64,000 nt of DNA from Pelargonium tetragonum (lineage: Eukaryota > Streptophyta > Magnoliopsida > Geraniales > Geraniaceae). Shown here one piece after another: positions 19,616-31,150 of the stretch. The stretch lies in assembly GCA_036897445.1 (NCBI GenBank), contig JAYMTL010000066.1, positions 36,667 through 100,666 on the forward strand. Direction: 5' to 3'. Under the pieces are notes generated by a model. The model had not been told where the DNA came from. It saw only the letters and a program-made list of their open reading frames with translations, and searched no databases. Within the stretch, counting starts at the first letter, position 1. Each line of letters starts with the position of its first letter. The translations under genes and the position numbers were made by a program.

Positions 19616-20495
19616 ACCAGCGAGACCTCTTTTAGAAGAGGGCTTTCCAAGTTTCAAAAGCGACAATAAAAAAAAAGGTCCCCTTGGATATCTGCCAATA
19701 TTAAACCGGAATTTTTTAGCTTCCAAAACCTAAAAAAAGGAGGCCTTTAAAAGAGAGATATCCAATTGTTATAAAAAGAAACTTTGAATTCTTTCTAAAG
19801 ATAAAGAGTCAGAAGGGCTCCCCAACCAAGCTTTTTGAGGTTACGTGCTACTAGAGTAGAGTTTGATATCTAGAATTATAGAATAAAGCGTTTTCAATCT
19901 TATTCTTAAGGACACCTTTGCCGAGTCTATGACTGAATTTTGTTTCGTAATTCTAAGGGTTGCGGGTTTACGACAGATACTAAGCGGAACCCCCTTCTTA
20001 ATTAAGGGCTGCTTTACAAAAAAGAGCAGAGATTCCTTTTGAATTAGCACGTTTAGGTAACTATTTTCTATCGAGGTAACCCTTAATTAATTGGAAGTTT
20101 GATTTTTGATGCTTGATCCACGGAAGCCTTACACACACTTGAAAATCTTTTTGCTGGTTTCTATTTTATTCTTAGTCTTGTACTATTTTGTTCTTCTAAT
20201 CAGTAACTACTACTTTGAGTTTTAGTTAAGAACCTCCCTATGTGAAACTGGATAATGAGAAAAAAGCTTTCCATATATTCCTAAAATGGCTTTACCTGCT
20301 AGAAACATTGCTATCTGTTAAGGAACTCTAGGAGTTTTTACTGGGGTTCCTACGGGTTTACTGGTTCTGGTCTTAGTATCTATTCCTATAAGTACTTAAA
20401 CTAGGTAGGGAAGCTGCCCTTTCAGGAGTTTGTTTACCCTGTCCTTTTTTTAATCCTTAAATAGGTAACAAACCTTACGAGTACATATAAAAGTC

Positions 20496-20533
20496 CTTCT
20501 TCCCGAAGGTAGCGTTAGCGGAGGAAGTTTTTT
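20496..20533 (+). terminator. Terminator-like hairpin followed by T tract
   Basis: CTTCTTCC (20496-20503) pairs with GGAGGAAG (20520-20527), eight pairs including one G-T, around a 16-base loop. TTTTTT follows directly at 20528-20533. TAGCGTTAGCGGAGGAAG is shared, with one difference, with 593-610 in family C copy 4, so it may simply be repeat-derived. Plant mitochondria use stem-loops as 3' processing or stability elements rather than rho-independent terminators. Confidence 0.3.
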
Positions 20534-22217
20534 GTTTTTAGTAGTTTAAAACCTACATACATAATAGGCACACTTCTTCCTACTCTGACTTTTCTTTTGT
20601 ATCCCCATTAGTACCTGTTCATAGCTCTTTGCAGTACTCCTCTTATCTATACAAATCTTCCTAAGGTTAAGGGACACTTCCTTTTAGCTAGGGATAGCTT
20701 ACTGAAGGGATTCTATTAATAGTCAAAAATCTTAGAATTAGAAGAGTATTCCATTTCCATACAGTTAGAATTTCTATTGTATTCGTATTATTAGCAGTTA
20801 CTTATGTATAAAGTGTAGTAAAATGTTTATAGTATATCCCTCTTGCTTATACTCGGTAGTTACTGACATGGGAGGGGGAGGTTAGTGCCCTTAGAGTAAC
20901 TTATAGTTAGTACAAAGTTGAGTTTTTCTTCCCGACAGGAGGCACCCGAAGGCGTTGTAGGAAGTATACGAGATCGAACACAGATACCTTATAAAAAGCT
21001 ACAACTCCTAAATACCTTGTTTCAGAAACTGCTTTACTAAGCCCCGGATATTTACCTTTTAAAGTTTATCCGAGTGAATAAATTCTTATAAGACCTTACT
21101 CATTTATAGTAAAAGATTCTACATTTTATCAAAGACTCCTGAAAACCTCGACTAAAGAAAGGGACTGACTTAACTTGTTACCGTACCTAACTTCTAGAAT
21201 ACTAAAACAAAAAAGGGTAAAGTTCTCCTTATAAAAAAGCACTTCTTTTTAGTTACTGATTACTAGAATATTGGAGTTTTGGGTATACTTGTTAAGGTAA
21301 ACGGATTCTCTTGCTTTTTTGTTACTGGTATAGCGAGGACTCGACTTATTAGATAGATAAGAGGTAAGTTTCTTACTGTAGCGCCGCGAAGAGCGGGAAA
21401 GGCTTAATAGTATTAAGTATAGAAACCTTCTATCTATAAGATCGACAAAAAACTAAAAAATTTCATTTGACTTTAGTTATTCCTTAATTCCTAAAGAATA
21501 TGGAATCAGAAACTTGGAAAAGAAAATCTACTTTGAATTTCATTCCCAACCTTTTCTTTTCTAAAATTCCCTGGACCGTGTTCCCTTTTCACTAGAAAGT
21601 AAAAAACGCAAAAGCAACCGAGAGCAGCCTCCCCTACCCTCACTAAAAAGACTAAAGTAAAGCAAGCAGAATATAAAGACTAAGATTGCTACAACTCCGG
21701 GTTAGGCTGGATAGCTTTAGTCTAGTTTTAACCTTACACTAGGAGCAATACCAGCAAGAAAAACTTTGACTTTAGCTCAATATCCAAATTCTTTACTTTA
21801 TCCTGTTATTTGCTAACCTTCTTAGAACCTAGATCTTAATCTAACTTTCCTCAGAGCTATACTTACATTAGACTCTGAAATAAACTTGTTGCTAGCGTTC
21901 CCTCTATCCTTGCCCAATAGCCTAATTGCAGCTAGGAGCTCCTTTGTAGTAAAAAAAGTTTTGCCTGCACCCTACCAGGGTTTGCTAAGAATTACTGCGT
22001 TAGATTAGAAGAACTTATAAATAAAAAGAAGGGAGGAGTTTAATGACATAAATCAGACATGGAGATATGGTAGCATTTACTAGAATCTATGATTTTCTTA
22101 GAGGCTTTGCAATAAGAAGCAGAAAAACCCTCTAATATACCTATATCTCACCTCACCGGATACGTGTCAATGCCGGCAATCAAACTTACCTAAATTAGAT
22201 AAGTAAATAACATTTTA

Positions 22218-22300
22218 CGAAGAGTGATTTTTTGTAAATATTTGGCCTGAAATCCTAAAAATGGATTTCCTTTATCTTTTTAGCCATTAATCGCTCTTTG
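22218..22300. other. 83-nt nested stem-loop element
   Basis: Outer stem: CGAAGAGTGATT (22218-22229) with AATCGCTCTTTG (22289-22300), twelve consecutive pairs, of which two are G-T. Inner hairpin: GAAATCC (22249-22255) with GGATTTC (22263-22269), seven perfect pairs around TAAAAAT. TGGC/GCCA lies between them and could pair. The overall size is close to a tRNA, but there are no conserved D-loop or T-loop bases. The presence of wobble pairs in a long stem suggests selection or an inverted duplication. Confidence 0.5.
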
Positions 22301-22986
22301 AAGTTAATAAGAGTTGTTCGAGAATAAAGTCCTCTAAGCTAGTGGTACTTTATTAGCGCGAATTGTGCTCGCTTAAGGCCCTTTTTCTAAGCACTTCTTT
22401 ATGAAGTTCTAGTAAGTCTTGGTTTATTTACTCTTAAGAGTCCCAGGCTAAGGGGTTTCCGCAAAAAGCTATAAGTCATACTCATTTTTTGAGAGATATA
22501 CCCTAAATTCTGAGGCGAAGAGGTAAATATTCGGAATTAGCTCAGAAATTGGACTCCTATTATTTGTAAGTTGAGTGTTCTATTTCGTACTATATAGCTA
22601 GCTCCTGGACTGAATCTGAGAAATCCCTCATAAGAAATTTTGAAATTCCAACCGGGGCTCCCTAAGTCTTAGTGTAGAAGCTTCCGAATTCTTTATTAGA
22701 GACTGGGATAACTCTTTCATTTTAGAGGAAGATGTTCTATGAAAAAAGGAGTTGGCCCAGCTATTTTTAGTATCCTATGTGTCCTTGATGCTTGGCATAT
22801 AAAGAAAAGCGGCCTACATACTTATTATCTTACTTGTACAAAATGAGAGGCGACTCCTTTTGTTTTTTAGTTTGTAGCTAAAGTAAGGTACGAAGTGCTT
22901 CTATATTCAGCTCAGTTGACAAGCTAAAGGAGAAGCTTAAAAGTTTTTTGTCCTTGTAAGGAGATTCTATCTAGCAAGCAAATCAA

Positions 22987-23000
22987 GGTAATGTAATTAA
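22987..23000 (+). repeat. GGTAATGTAATTAA word, copy 2
   Basis: Exact copy of 4668-4681. It lies directly before repeat A. Confidence 0.7.
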
Positions 23001-23260
23001 AGAATTTGAACGGGTGGTAAATTGGCCAGATAGGGAAACACCCAACTCAGTACCTCAACAGCAGAAAATTGACATTATAGATAGTGGGAGTGGGTTGGTA
23101 TTGTTTGCTGGAATGGAATATGTACCTTTTTTCTTTCTTTAACTTCTTGTGGGCTTTGGCTGGAGGAAGTCCTTGATTCAAGTATTCAAGTCAGGGGTTG
23201 CAAAGTCTGTTCCTGTGTTTCTATTACTAAAGCTAAGCTAAATTAGGAGTAGATAGTGAA
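22987..23260 (+). repeat. Repeat A, long copy
   Basis: It starts at GGTAATGTAATTAA (22987-23000). It then has GATAGGGAAACACCCAACTC (about 23030), TACCTCAACAGCAG, GACATTATAGATAGTGGGAG (23071-23090), TTGTTTGCTGGAATG, GGGCTTTGGCTGG, and finally TTACTAAAGCTAAGCTAAAT TAGGAG. The block order is the same as at 29041-29240. It lies immediately upstream of family C copy 3. Confidence 0.7.
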
Positions 23261-23369
23261 TAAGTGTATACTAATTCGATATGAAATAGGTATAAAGATT
23301 TGTTTAGGTTGAAGGCAAGAGCTTGTCTCTTGTATTCTGTCTTTATCAGTATAGAGGATGTAAACTATG

Positions 23370-23522
23370 CGTTGGATAGTATCTCCTGACTCAACCTTCA
23401 AGTTTAGGAGGTCATTGTAATGTATATGATAGCACATAGAGTGTACAGGAATACACAAAACTTCTTCTACTTCTGGCCTAACTGACACTGATACGAATTC
23501 TGACTTACTGGACTTACCTGCT
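23370..23522 (+). pseudogene. Family C copy 3: relic with several stops
   Basis: In the frame of base 23379 the sequence reads VSPDSTFKFRRSL, then stops at 23418, 23427 and 23430, then resumes and reads HKTSSTSGLTDTDTNSDLL into LDLPAAS and a stop. Copy 1 has VSLTDSTYKFRRLMQC and AKTSTADNDSDLADFDLPEL in the same relative frame. From the TTT codon of FRR to the codon before SDL is 31 codons here, 27 in copy 1 and 23 in copy 2, so the length differences are whole codons. DNA similarity appears to continue to about 23650 (TTATGAGCTCT, compared with TTATGAGGAGCTCT near 210). This copy is clearly broken. A reverse-strand ORF over the same bases (23243-23488) is taken as a shadow. Confidence 0.4.
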
Positions 23523-23740
23523 GCTTCTTAGTCTTCATACTCTTAATAATCTGTATTTTACTTGTTTTAGTTTTCTTATGATGAGCTATTATAAGTATAA
23601 GACTACTGATAACTTTATTATGAGCTCTGTTGCTATACCTGTACTTGTGGCTAAGAGCTTACTTGTCTTACTTAGGTTAACTGATTTACTGACTTGTTCT
23701 AGGTTCTTTCTTTGACTTACTTGCTTGGGATTGAATCTGG

Positions 23741-24680
23741 ACAGATTCTAGTAAAGTAATACAATGGTTCAGGGTTTGTAAAGCAAGGATCCGATTCTTG
23801 AGTTTCGGGGCGGGTATCGTCCAACTTCTTAGCCCAAACTAGAAACCTCTATCTAAAGGATTTCCTAACCCTAACTAACCTGCTTTGCTTGCCAACTTTC
23901 TTGCTTGAGAGTATATTCTTACTTTTCATAGCCTTTAGTTTCATTTGTCTTTGTTTTTTGATCTTGCTTGACAGTAAGATAGCTCTAGGAAACTCATCAG
24001 ATTGTTGCTAAGGCTTCATAATTCCATTACTATCAGTTCTGAAACAAGGATTCTTGGATACACAAGTATAACGTTCGTGCTCTCCCTTCGAAGGTGGTCT
24101 GCCTACAATCTATCCAATCAAGTAGATGCAAGGACCTCATTGAACCTCGGGAAGTGTTAGTCATGTTTAGGAAAGAAAAAAGAACCTCATAGGGAACTTT
24201 GGCAAGCAAGAGACGAAGTTGAATAAAGCGAACAGCAAGAATGCACTAAACTTCTACCTGGAAGTCAAAGGAAGAGAATAGGTGCTAAGGATAGTAAGAA
24301 CAGAAGGTAGGTTCACAGGAGTCTTGTATTGAGTAGAATAGAATAAGCAAATAGGCTGCTTATCTATCTTTTTTCTTTCTCACAACAAGGAAAAGTTATA
24401 CTGAGACCAAACACTGAGATAGGCTCTAACTGTGCTGCTAACTTCATTCAAAGTTCTGGATCGGCAAGGTAAGGACTCGGGATGACAGGATACACTATTC
24501 TATTGCGGCTTAACTATTAAGAAATGACTGACTTATGATAAGGCAACAGTTATCGGTATAAGGACTTAAGGGACTCCGTTTCCATTGAAAGACTCAGTCC
24601 GGCAGCTAATCCAGACTAAGCTTGACGTTGACATAGGCTGGCAAGAAATAGAGCAAATAATGTACTACTTCTTCAAGGAT
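23741..24680. other. GC-richer island resembling ordinary plant mitochondrial spacer
   Basis: This stretch is visibly less AT-rich and has longer mixed words (for example GGGGCGGGTATCGTCC, CTCCCTTCGAAGGTGGTCTG, CGACGTTGACATAGGCTGG-like runs, many CAAGCAAG/GAAGTCAAAGG). It lacks the G/C-cluster texture of its neighbours. No ORF, tRNA or rRNA was recognised. It could be a younger insertion or the least decayed spacer. Confidence 0.45.
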
Positions 24681-27600
24681 CGGCGAATTCCTTTTGTTTA
24701 GGTGTACTTTTAAGCTCAGTATAAAGAAGGGTACCTTTAAAATACAAGTATATAGAATAGTGCTTTCTTATCATCTTATCAGAGTCGAAAAGCTTTAATA
24801 ATAATGGGTTACATACAAAATACAAATAGAAGAAAATAGGATGCGAATTGAAGACATATGAATTGCAATTGTTTAAACTAACGGATCAGTTAAATTAGAA
24901 CCCTTGACCAAGTTTTGATGTAACTACTTTCCTTTGTTATAAATTCTAACTCCTTCAACGTAGAAGAATATAATGTAAAGATTTGTACTTTCCATTATAT
25001 TCTTAAAAAAGCTGGAACTCGGGTCGATTTCACTTTATCTAAGAGATTACAAAGAGAGGTACCAACTTTAGTTGGTTCAAAGCATAAGTACACAAGAAAT
25101 TTCACCGAAATGGTAAAAGTTAGTCAATTCATTTGTTTACAGATGGAAAGCATAGTCACTCGTGCGATACCATCACCTCATAAGAAGTAAACCAAAAATA
25201 TCTTTTACCAATTCTTATCCCTTCCTGAAAGAGCTTCCAACAGAATGCAATTAGCGACTATACATTACTTTGCCTTAGCTACAATCCGGAGCCGGTTTAT
25301 CCATTAGATAAGAACTTCGTACCTTGCTCTATACAAGAACTATACAATTATATGTTCAATGTTCCTAGCTTTACTTTACAAGACCTGGAAGAATTTCTCA
25401 ACAAAAGGAAATGAACGTAAGATTATCTTAAACTAAACACCTGTTCCTGTAGAACTCCAGGGAATCCACTCTAGATCTAAAAGGATATTTGCTTTTTATC
25501 GGAATGTTTCCCTTACCTCTAAGATTCAGAATCTTTTGAACTTCTAAATAGTTGCAGAACTAAAGATTATGTATCTATCAAAACGGAAGCCTGTCTTAGA
25601 ATTCTTTAGCACTGGTTTACACAAAAGGAACTGAAACCCAAAAAAGATTAGAATCTTTTACCATCAGTAGCTACAATAGAAGAATACCAAAGCTAAAATT
25701 CCTAGAGTTTCTTTTTTTCATTATTCATTATTTCTGTCCCTTTTCCTTTTAATTAAGTAGTAAACTCTATTGACAAGTTTGAGCTTTTTTACAAGCGACA
25801 AAGCAATTAAGGTCCTCTCTTAAAGACTAAATATCAAGCGCTTCCCAATACATTATCGGATTTTCTATCTAGTTAGGTTGGTTTTAAGGATTGCTGAATT
25901 GGTACACCCCTCAATTGACAGGGTTAGTTAGATTGTTAGGTCCTAAGAAATTTATTAAACACTCTTTGTATACCGAAATTCTAATTACTTGGTTTACAAG
26001 TTGGGCACAGTTAGGAAATCCTTAGGTTTTAGAGTGGGAATACTTAAGGGGAATCCGTATAAAATAAAAGAAACGTCACAATTCCTCCTGCCCATTTATC
26101 TATGCTTTAAAAAAAGAGCTGCTTGAATACAAATTCTTTTCTTTTAAGCACTGATAGCTTATCTGTTATCAATTGTCGCGTAGATGTTAGAAAAGCTCCA
26201 GCTACAACAAAGGAAATAAAAAAGTTCCTTGCAAAAGAAAGAGAATCCGAATTTTGTTCTTTGTCTTTGCCAGCTATTTAGAATGCAATTCCTTTTCCTT
26301 GAGTGTACCAACCAAACTATGTACTACCTTGTTTAGATAGGATTAGATAGGTATTATAAATATGGAGTGACTTCCTACAGGATATTGTAGAGGGATAGGA
26401 ATATCAGATGGAAAGTCTCTTTTAGTTTCTCCTATCCTAGTAATATAGACTTCAAAAGGAATCTCCAAAAATCGGGTTCTCCTAAGCACTTGGTTTTCTT
26501 TATTCCATTAGACATGTCTAAGCTTATATATCCGATTGTCCAAAAGTCAGTATAATAGGTCATAAGACTAGCTCTAAAGTCTACGAAAACTAAGCCGCAA
26601 AAAAGGGGTTTTATAAAAAGAGTACGGGGTAAACTAGTAAGACAGGAAAGGGAGGGCGTGGGGTTTTCCTGGCAGGAGTGGGCTTTCTCGAATTGTGTAA
26701 CTTATTCCAGGGAGTGAATTTCCCCTTTTCCAGGTTTCATACTCAATCTACAGTTGGCAAGACACATCTTCATTACGAAGCTAGAACATGAGAACTCAAC
26801 TAAACTTATTGGTTGGCACTAGACAGACATCGAGAGTACGTTTATGTACAAAATGTTACTATGGAATTCTACTAACTCTACAAAGGCTAATCCCGATTGT
26901 AAATAAAAGAGTTGGCTTATCGCTTTACTTATAGGAATTTCAACGAGTCTGCGATCCTCGGTCGGGCAAGCTTGGTATCAGGTTCTACAATACAAATAGA
27001 CACAGAGGAAAGAGAACTTTCAATTGCAAGACTTAACACTTAGACTGGTCTTTACATGGACAGGTTTTTGGTGAATATAGGTGACTGCTTCTCTTTTTTC
27101 TAACTTTGGCGGGAATACCGATAGGATGATTTTTCACTACTGTAACTGAAAAGCACTTCAAAAGGATCGGCTAATTTCTTAAACATTTTGATAAGCGCAG
27201 ATAGCACGTAAAGGTCTCAACTATGGTAACTCAAATATTATCCAAAACAGGAATTTTTGCGATGTAGGACTCTAGAAACTGAGAATAGTATAGCTTTCTT
27301 GTCATTGTTATAAGAGTTGGCAAAGCTCTGACTTCATGCGGAACCTATTCTAACTGAAAGGGCCCCTCCGCTAAAATATAAGGAACCCGTACCCCCGGAG
27401 AATTCTCAACCATTGCTTGTATAAAAAACTAAACGAGGCCCTAAAAAGCTTTATAAGTCTAATTCACGGAAAAGGCCTTACAAAGGGATTAATTAAAGTC
27501 TCACATTTCCGAACTCTTTCTTAGTTTTTAAGTTCTTATGCCCCTTTTTACTCTTTTTCGATCCTTAGGAAATTCTTTTTTTCTTTCTAAAAGGACTGAC
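24681..27600. other. AT-rich non-coding block
   Basis: No gene was recognised. A 6-bp hairpin ACCAAC-TTTA-GTTGGT is at 25061-25076. The rest is AT-rich with scattered G/C clusters. No listed repeat family was found here by eye. Confidence 0.5.
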
Positions 27601-27699
27601 TTTTTTTCTTATGACTCGGTTTTTTATTGGCGTATCATAGCAGCTATACCTTTAGTATGTATCTTAGTAGGACTAGAAGCTGCGCTCTTCTTCTTGTAG
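27538..27699 (+). CDS. Small hydrophobic ORF, hypothetical (53 codons)
   Basis: An ATG at 27538 opens a frame ending with TAG at 27697-27699. The product is Phe-rich. Residues 31-53 form one strongly hydrophobic stretch (FYWRIIAAIPLVCILVGLEA then ALFFL) long enough for a membrane helix and run to the stop, preceded by the basic SKR at residues 22-24. No family is recognised. It stands at the start of a T/G-polar block, and T-rich DNA readily gives hydrophobic peptides by chance, so expression is doubtful. Confidence 0.2.
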   Translation: MPLFTLFRSLGNSFFLSKRTDFFSYDSVFYWRIIAAIPLVCILVGLEAALFFL

Positions 27700-27949
27700 C
27701 AGTGCCTCTTTTATGATGTGTCTTTCCTGGCAGAGGAATAAGTAGTTCTAATCTTAGTCTTAGTAACCTTCCAGCTATTAGTTAGGAATAGATATATGAA
27801 TAGTAGGTCTAGAGAGTCCTTTAGGTTGAAGGTGTACTCCCTCCTTAGTTAGTCAAACGGAGGTTTCTAGAAAATTAAAGCGCGCGAGAAAAGGCTCGGA
27901 TGTCAAGTTTATAGAAAGGCTTTTTCTTATATTTAGATAGAAAGTAGTA

Positions 27950-28040
27950 TAGAGATCCTGGGTTTGGGTTAATAGAGTGAAGTAGGAAGGAAAGGCCTGG
28001 TTTCAACTAAATAAAGGAAATAGGGGACACGTGTAAGTGG
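27950..28040 (+). repeat. Repeat G/B copy, forward orientation
   Basis: GGGTTTGGGTTAATAGAGTG then AAGTAGGAAGGAAAGGCCTG, GTTTCAACTAAATAAAGG and AAATAGGGGACACG. It is the opposite-orientation partner of 14262-14385, and its 5' part matches 31092-31115 (GTTTTGGGTTAGGTTAACAG AGTGAAG). Confidence 0.6.
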
Positions 28041-28673
28041 GGTGGGCCGCTTCTTTTATATTGAGATTTTTTCTTTTAAAAAGGACAAGGGTTTTTATAG
28101 GAAGGATAGTGGGTCTATTCTTTTGTTCTTTGTAAATCTCTATTATCTAAAAGCAAGCAATTAAATTAGATACCATGTCAACAAGTAGGGGGCTCGAAAA
28201 GTCATCAAGGAAGAGGTTTGATAGCATTAGAACCTGTGTCTTAGCGTGTTTAGTGTTATTCTGGTTCAGTTTCTGAAAAGTAGTTTTCTAGGCTTCCTAT
28301 TTCGTTTCGGAGTCTAAAATAGAACTGGATTTTTAGAGGGTTATTAGAAGAAGTTTGTACTAAAAGAGGTATTGGTATAGAGTATAGCTCTAAAAGGAAA
28401 GGCGAGTCCGTTAGCTAAAGAAGCAGGTTTCAAAAAGAAAAAGTAGGTTCGGGTCTAGGTTTTCTAGTAGCCAGGTCATAAGGAACATTCCCATGGTTGA
28501 TAAAGAGTTAAGGTATAGAAGGAAGTTTGTCTGTATTCTAGTTTTTTCATCAGTAAATTAGGTAGGAAGGTCCCGAGGATCGCGGGTTTTAGCTATTTAC
28601 GTCATTCAAATTCAAAGAATTCTAGGGGAGATGCGCCATCGAAAATTGTTTCTACTCTTGTTCTCGTTGTAAA

Positions 28674-28687
28674 GGTAATGTAATTAA
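28674..28687 (+). repeat. GGTAATGTAATTAA word, copy 3
   Basis: Exact copy, followed at once by TGTAATTAA, a 9-base partial tandem duplication. Confidence 0.7.
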
Positions 28688-29035
28688 TGTAATTAACAAA
28701 GGAAATTCATAAGCCGTGAAAGGAGCTTAAAGCGAAGTGGTCTTACAATTTACAAGTACGAGGAGTTTCTAATTCTAAACTAGAGTCTTATATAGTTATA
28801 GAAGATTGAACCGGTTTCGGAAGAGTGAACATAAAGGAGTTTTTCTACTTTACAAGGGTTCAAGGTTTTCCTTTATTAGCTTAGTAAAAGTAGCTAGTTT
28901 TGTAAGAGTAGCGGGTTGGAGGTGCATAAGAAAGTTTATGAAAAAAGGGGTCCTTTTGTCTAAAAAGAGGCTCTAGCTAACAAAGAGCTAATATCTATTC
29001 TATTTTATAAAGAGAGCAACTCAATAGTGATATAG

Positions 29036-29240
29036 TCAAAATCAGGCGCAACGAGGTTGAATAGGGAAACCAAAGCACCTTAAACGGTACCTAAACAGCA
29101 GATATTTTGATATTCGAGATAGTGGTTTTGGCATTATGCCACTGTATCTGTCTTCCTTTTTTCTTTCACTTTTGTGTAGGAGTTTGTTCTTTTGTTTCAT
29201 TTACTAAAGCAGGCTAAGCTAAAGTGGGAGCGCTATAAAG
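29036..29240 (+). repeat. Repeat A, long copy
   Basis: The blocks are GAATAGGGAAACCAAAGCAC (29060-29079), GGTACCTAAACAGCAGATAT, GAGATAGTGGTTTTGGCATT, CTGTCTTCCTTTTTTCTTTC, GGAGTTTGTTC and AAAGCAGGCTAAGCTAAAGT followed by GGGAGCG. This is the clearest copy for building a consensus, and its blocks align with those at 2489-2672 and 23030-23250. Confidence 0.7.
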
Positions 29241-29494
29241 GTTGTTTTGCTAGATCTAGTTAGATAGAGGGTCCCTTTGTTATCGAATGGGAGGTTCGTC
29301 AATAAGCCAGTAAGGGGCTTTTAGTACTTCCAAAAAGAGACTCTTAAATCTTTTTCTTTTTATATAGATAGATTCAGATTGCAAGGGGGTTCTAGTCAGC
29401 ATGAGTAGGGAAGGCGAGGCTTTAGGCTGGGTTTCATTCTTATTATATTATAAAGCAAGAAAATCCGTGTTAAAGGGCTCTAAATATGTGGGGG

Positions 29495-29550
29495 GAAAAT
29501 GACATTCTGGATAGTAACTTCAGCTTCAGCATTGTTTGGATTGAGATGTA
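29495..29550 (+). repeat. Repeat A fragment
   Basis: GACATTCTGGATAGTAACTT (29501-29520) then CAGCTTCAGCATTGTTTGGA. It is nearly identical over its first 20 bases to 1743-1762. Confidence 0.7.
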
Positions 29551-30000
29551 AACGGTCGGATTGAAAAGCATTTGAGGAGTTGCTCTTATATGTCTTATAT
29601 TTATGCGTGTTCCTTTGTCTTCTGTATGTTTGTCTGATAGAGTCTTGAGAGTCTTTTTGTATAAGTTACTTCTAATATGTATGTCTAGCTAGTAGGGTAG
29701 GGAAGGCTTAGCCTGACCGATCTTCTCTCTTTTTGTTTCTTTTTCTCTCTTATAAACTTATAAATAAATGAAAATATTTCACTCTACTAATACTAATAAA
29801 ATAAAAGCTAGTTAGTTAGGATATTAAAAGAATACTAAAAAATCTTCTTTATCTTTTCTTTCTAATCTAAAGGTTTTACACTTTGCTCAACTCAAGGGGA
29901 TCTAACTTAATGAAAGTGAATCTATTCTATCTATCCTCTATATCTTGATCTCGGTACATACCCATAAGAGCAGACAAATCCAAGTAAAGATACAATAAAA

Positions 30001-30735
30001 ATCTTTTCTAAGGGGCCTTCAATCAGTCAAATGGGGAAAAACAAAAACACACCTTACGGAGTACGTAAACTAAAGAAAAAAGCTATTCTAGACGGCAATA
30101 AGACGTTGTTTCATTTCATACTGAATCCGTTTTCTTTCTTTGATTATGAGCCTTAACGGGAAATTCTTATAAGGGGGACTTTTTTCTTATCTTATATCAA
30201 ACTCTCTTGCATATAGGTTTCAATAGGATTCTAAAGACTTGCTCTATTCACTTTACGGGTTTCCGCTTAGCTGAATGGGATGTATTCAAATGAACAGGTT
30301 GAGTGGAGTGATCTATTCGTAAGAAACACAAAAATCTAAAGAAACATAGTAGAAACCCACGGTCCAAGGTTCTTTTAGGAAAAGACCTACCTTAAAAGTT
30401 AGACTAACAGCATAAAAGGAGCATTCTAGACAGCAATGTGTCAGTGTTTGTTTTCATATCTAAATCTTTTCTTTATTAGAATTGACCTGAAATAGAGGAA
30501 CTGCTCTTCTTCTTATAAACTTCTTTGTTTCTCGGTTTCGCTGGGATATATAAAATCAAACTCTAAAACGTAGTAGAACCCTAGGTTTGCAGGTCAGATA
30601 GGGAAACTACTCGATACCTTAACTAAAGAAAAAGGCTCTTCAGCAATACGGCAATGTTTTCTTTCCTAGATTTACTGGTTTCTTTCTTAGTTTTTGGGAG
30701 TTGTTTCTGGCGTATGCTTCTCTGTTTCTTGGTTT
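30001..30735 (+). repeat. Cluster of three diverged repeat A copies
   Basis: Three successive copies each have a GGGGAAA-AC or GGGAAACTAC block, an ACCTTA...CTAAAGAAAAA block, a CATTCTAGACAGCAATG-like block and a TTTTCTTTCTT block: 30018-30145, 30340-30480 and 30581-30700. Between them lie GGTTTCAATAGGATTCTAAA and GGTTTCGCTGGGATATATAA (30207, 30534), and again GGTTTCAATGGGATTATAGG at 30731, which suggests a tandem unit of roughly 270-300 bp. No gene was seen. Confidence 0.6.
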
Positions 30736-31080
30736 CAATGGGATTATAGGGATTTTAGAGTAGGAATCTCTTTCGCTTCATGTTATGGGATACTAGGATA
30801 ATTTGAGTCAAGGCTTCTTGTCCTCTTACTTACGGACCTAGCTAACAAAAAAGGTTGAATAAATTCTCTAAGCTTTATAAATCAAGCAGGTAAATCAAAA
30901 ATAGAGACAATAAAAGCTTTGTTGATAAGGGATTTTTAGGTTTTCTGGTTTCGAGTTTTCTATGGATATTCAGTCAGATAGTTCAGTTTTGTATGTTAAT
31001 AAAGTTATAGAATCCATAGCCAGTTTTCTTAGGTTGAGCTTGAGAGTCTTTAAACTTATAAAGGTAATTGAGTTTTGAAG

Positions 31081-31150
31081 GGGGAATTTCCTAGGTTTTG
31101 GGTTAGGTTAACAGAGTGAAGTGGGTAACCCCAAGTCGGGTAGAATTTTT
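31081..31150 (+). repeat. Repeat G/B copy, forward orientation
   Basis: GGAATTTCCTAGGTTTTGGG, TTAACAGAGTGAAGTGGGTA and ACCCCAAGTCGGGTAG align with the reverse complement of 14330-14385 (GAATTCCCCGGATTTCAAGT, GAGTCAAGCGGGTAAACCCG). Confidence 0.6.

Larger units (their letters stand above)
19401..22800. other. Mixed AT-rich non-coding block
   Basis: No gene was recognised. It contains the promoter-like nonamer at 19601, the terminator-like hairpin at 20496 and the structured element at 22218-22300. The minus-strand ORF at 19841-20050 shows no family features. Polarity is weak. Confidence 0.55.
22801..23740. other. T/G-polar block with repeat A and family C
   Basis: This block holds the long repeat A copy (22987-23260) followed directly by family C copy 3 (23370-23522). 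No other gene is visible. After about 23740 the composition changes to the island described next. Confidence 0.55.

Noticed and set aside
23243-23488. 81-codon ORF on the minus strand
   Set aside because: It is the antisense shadow of family C copy 3, whose conserved motifs are on the + strand.
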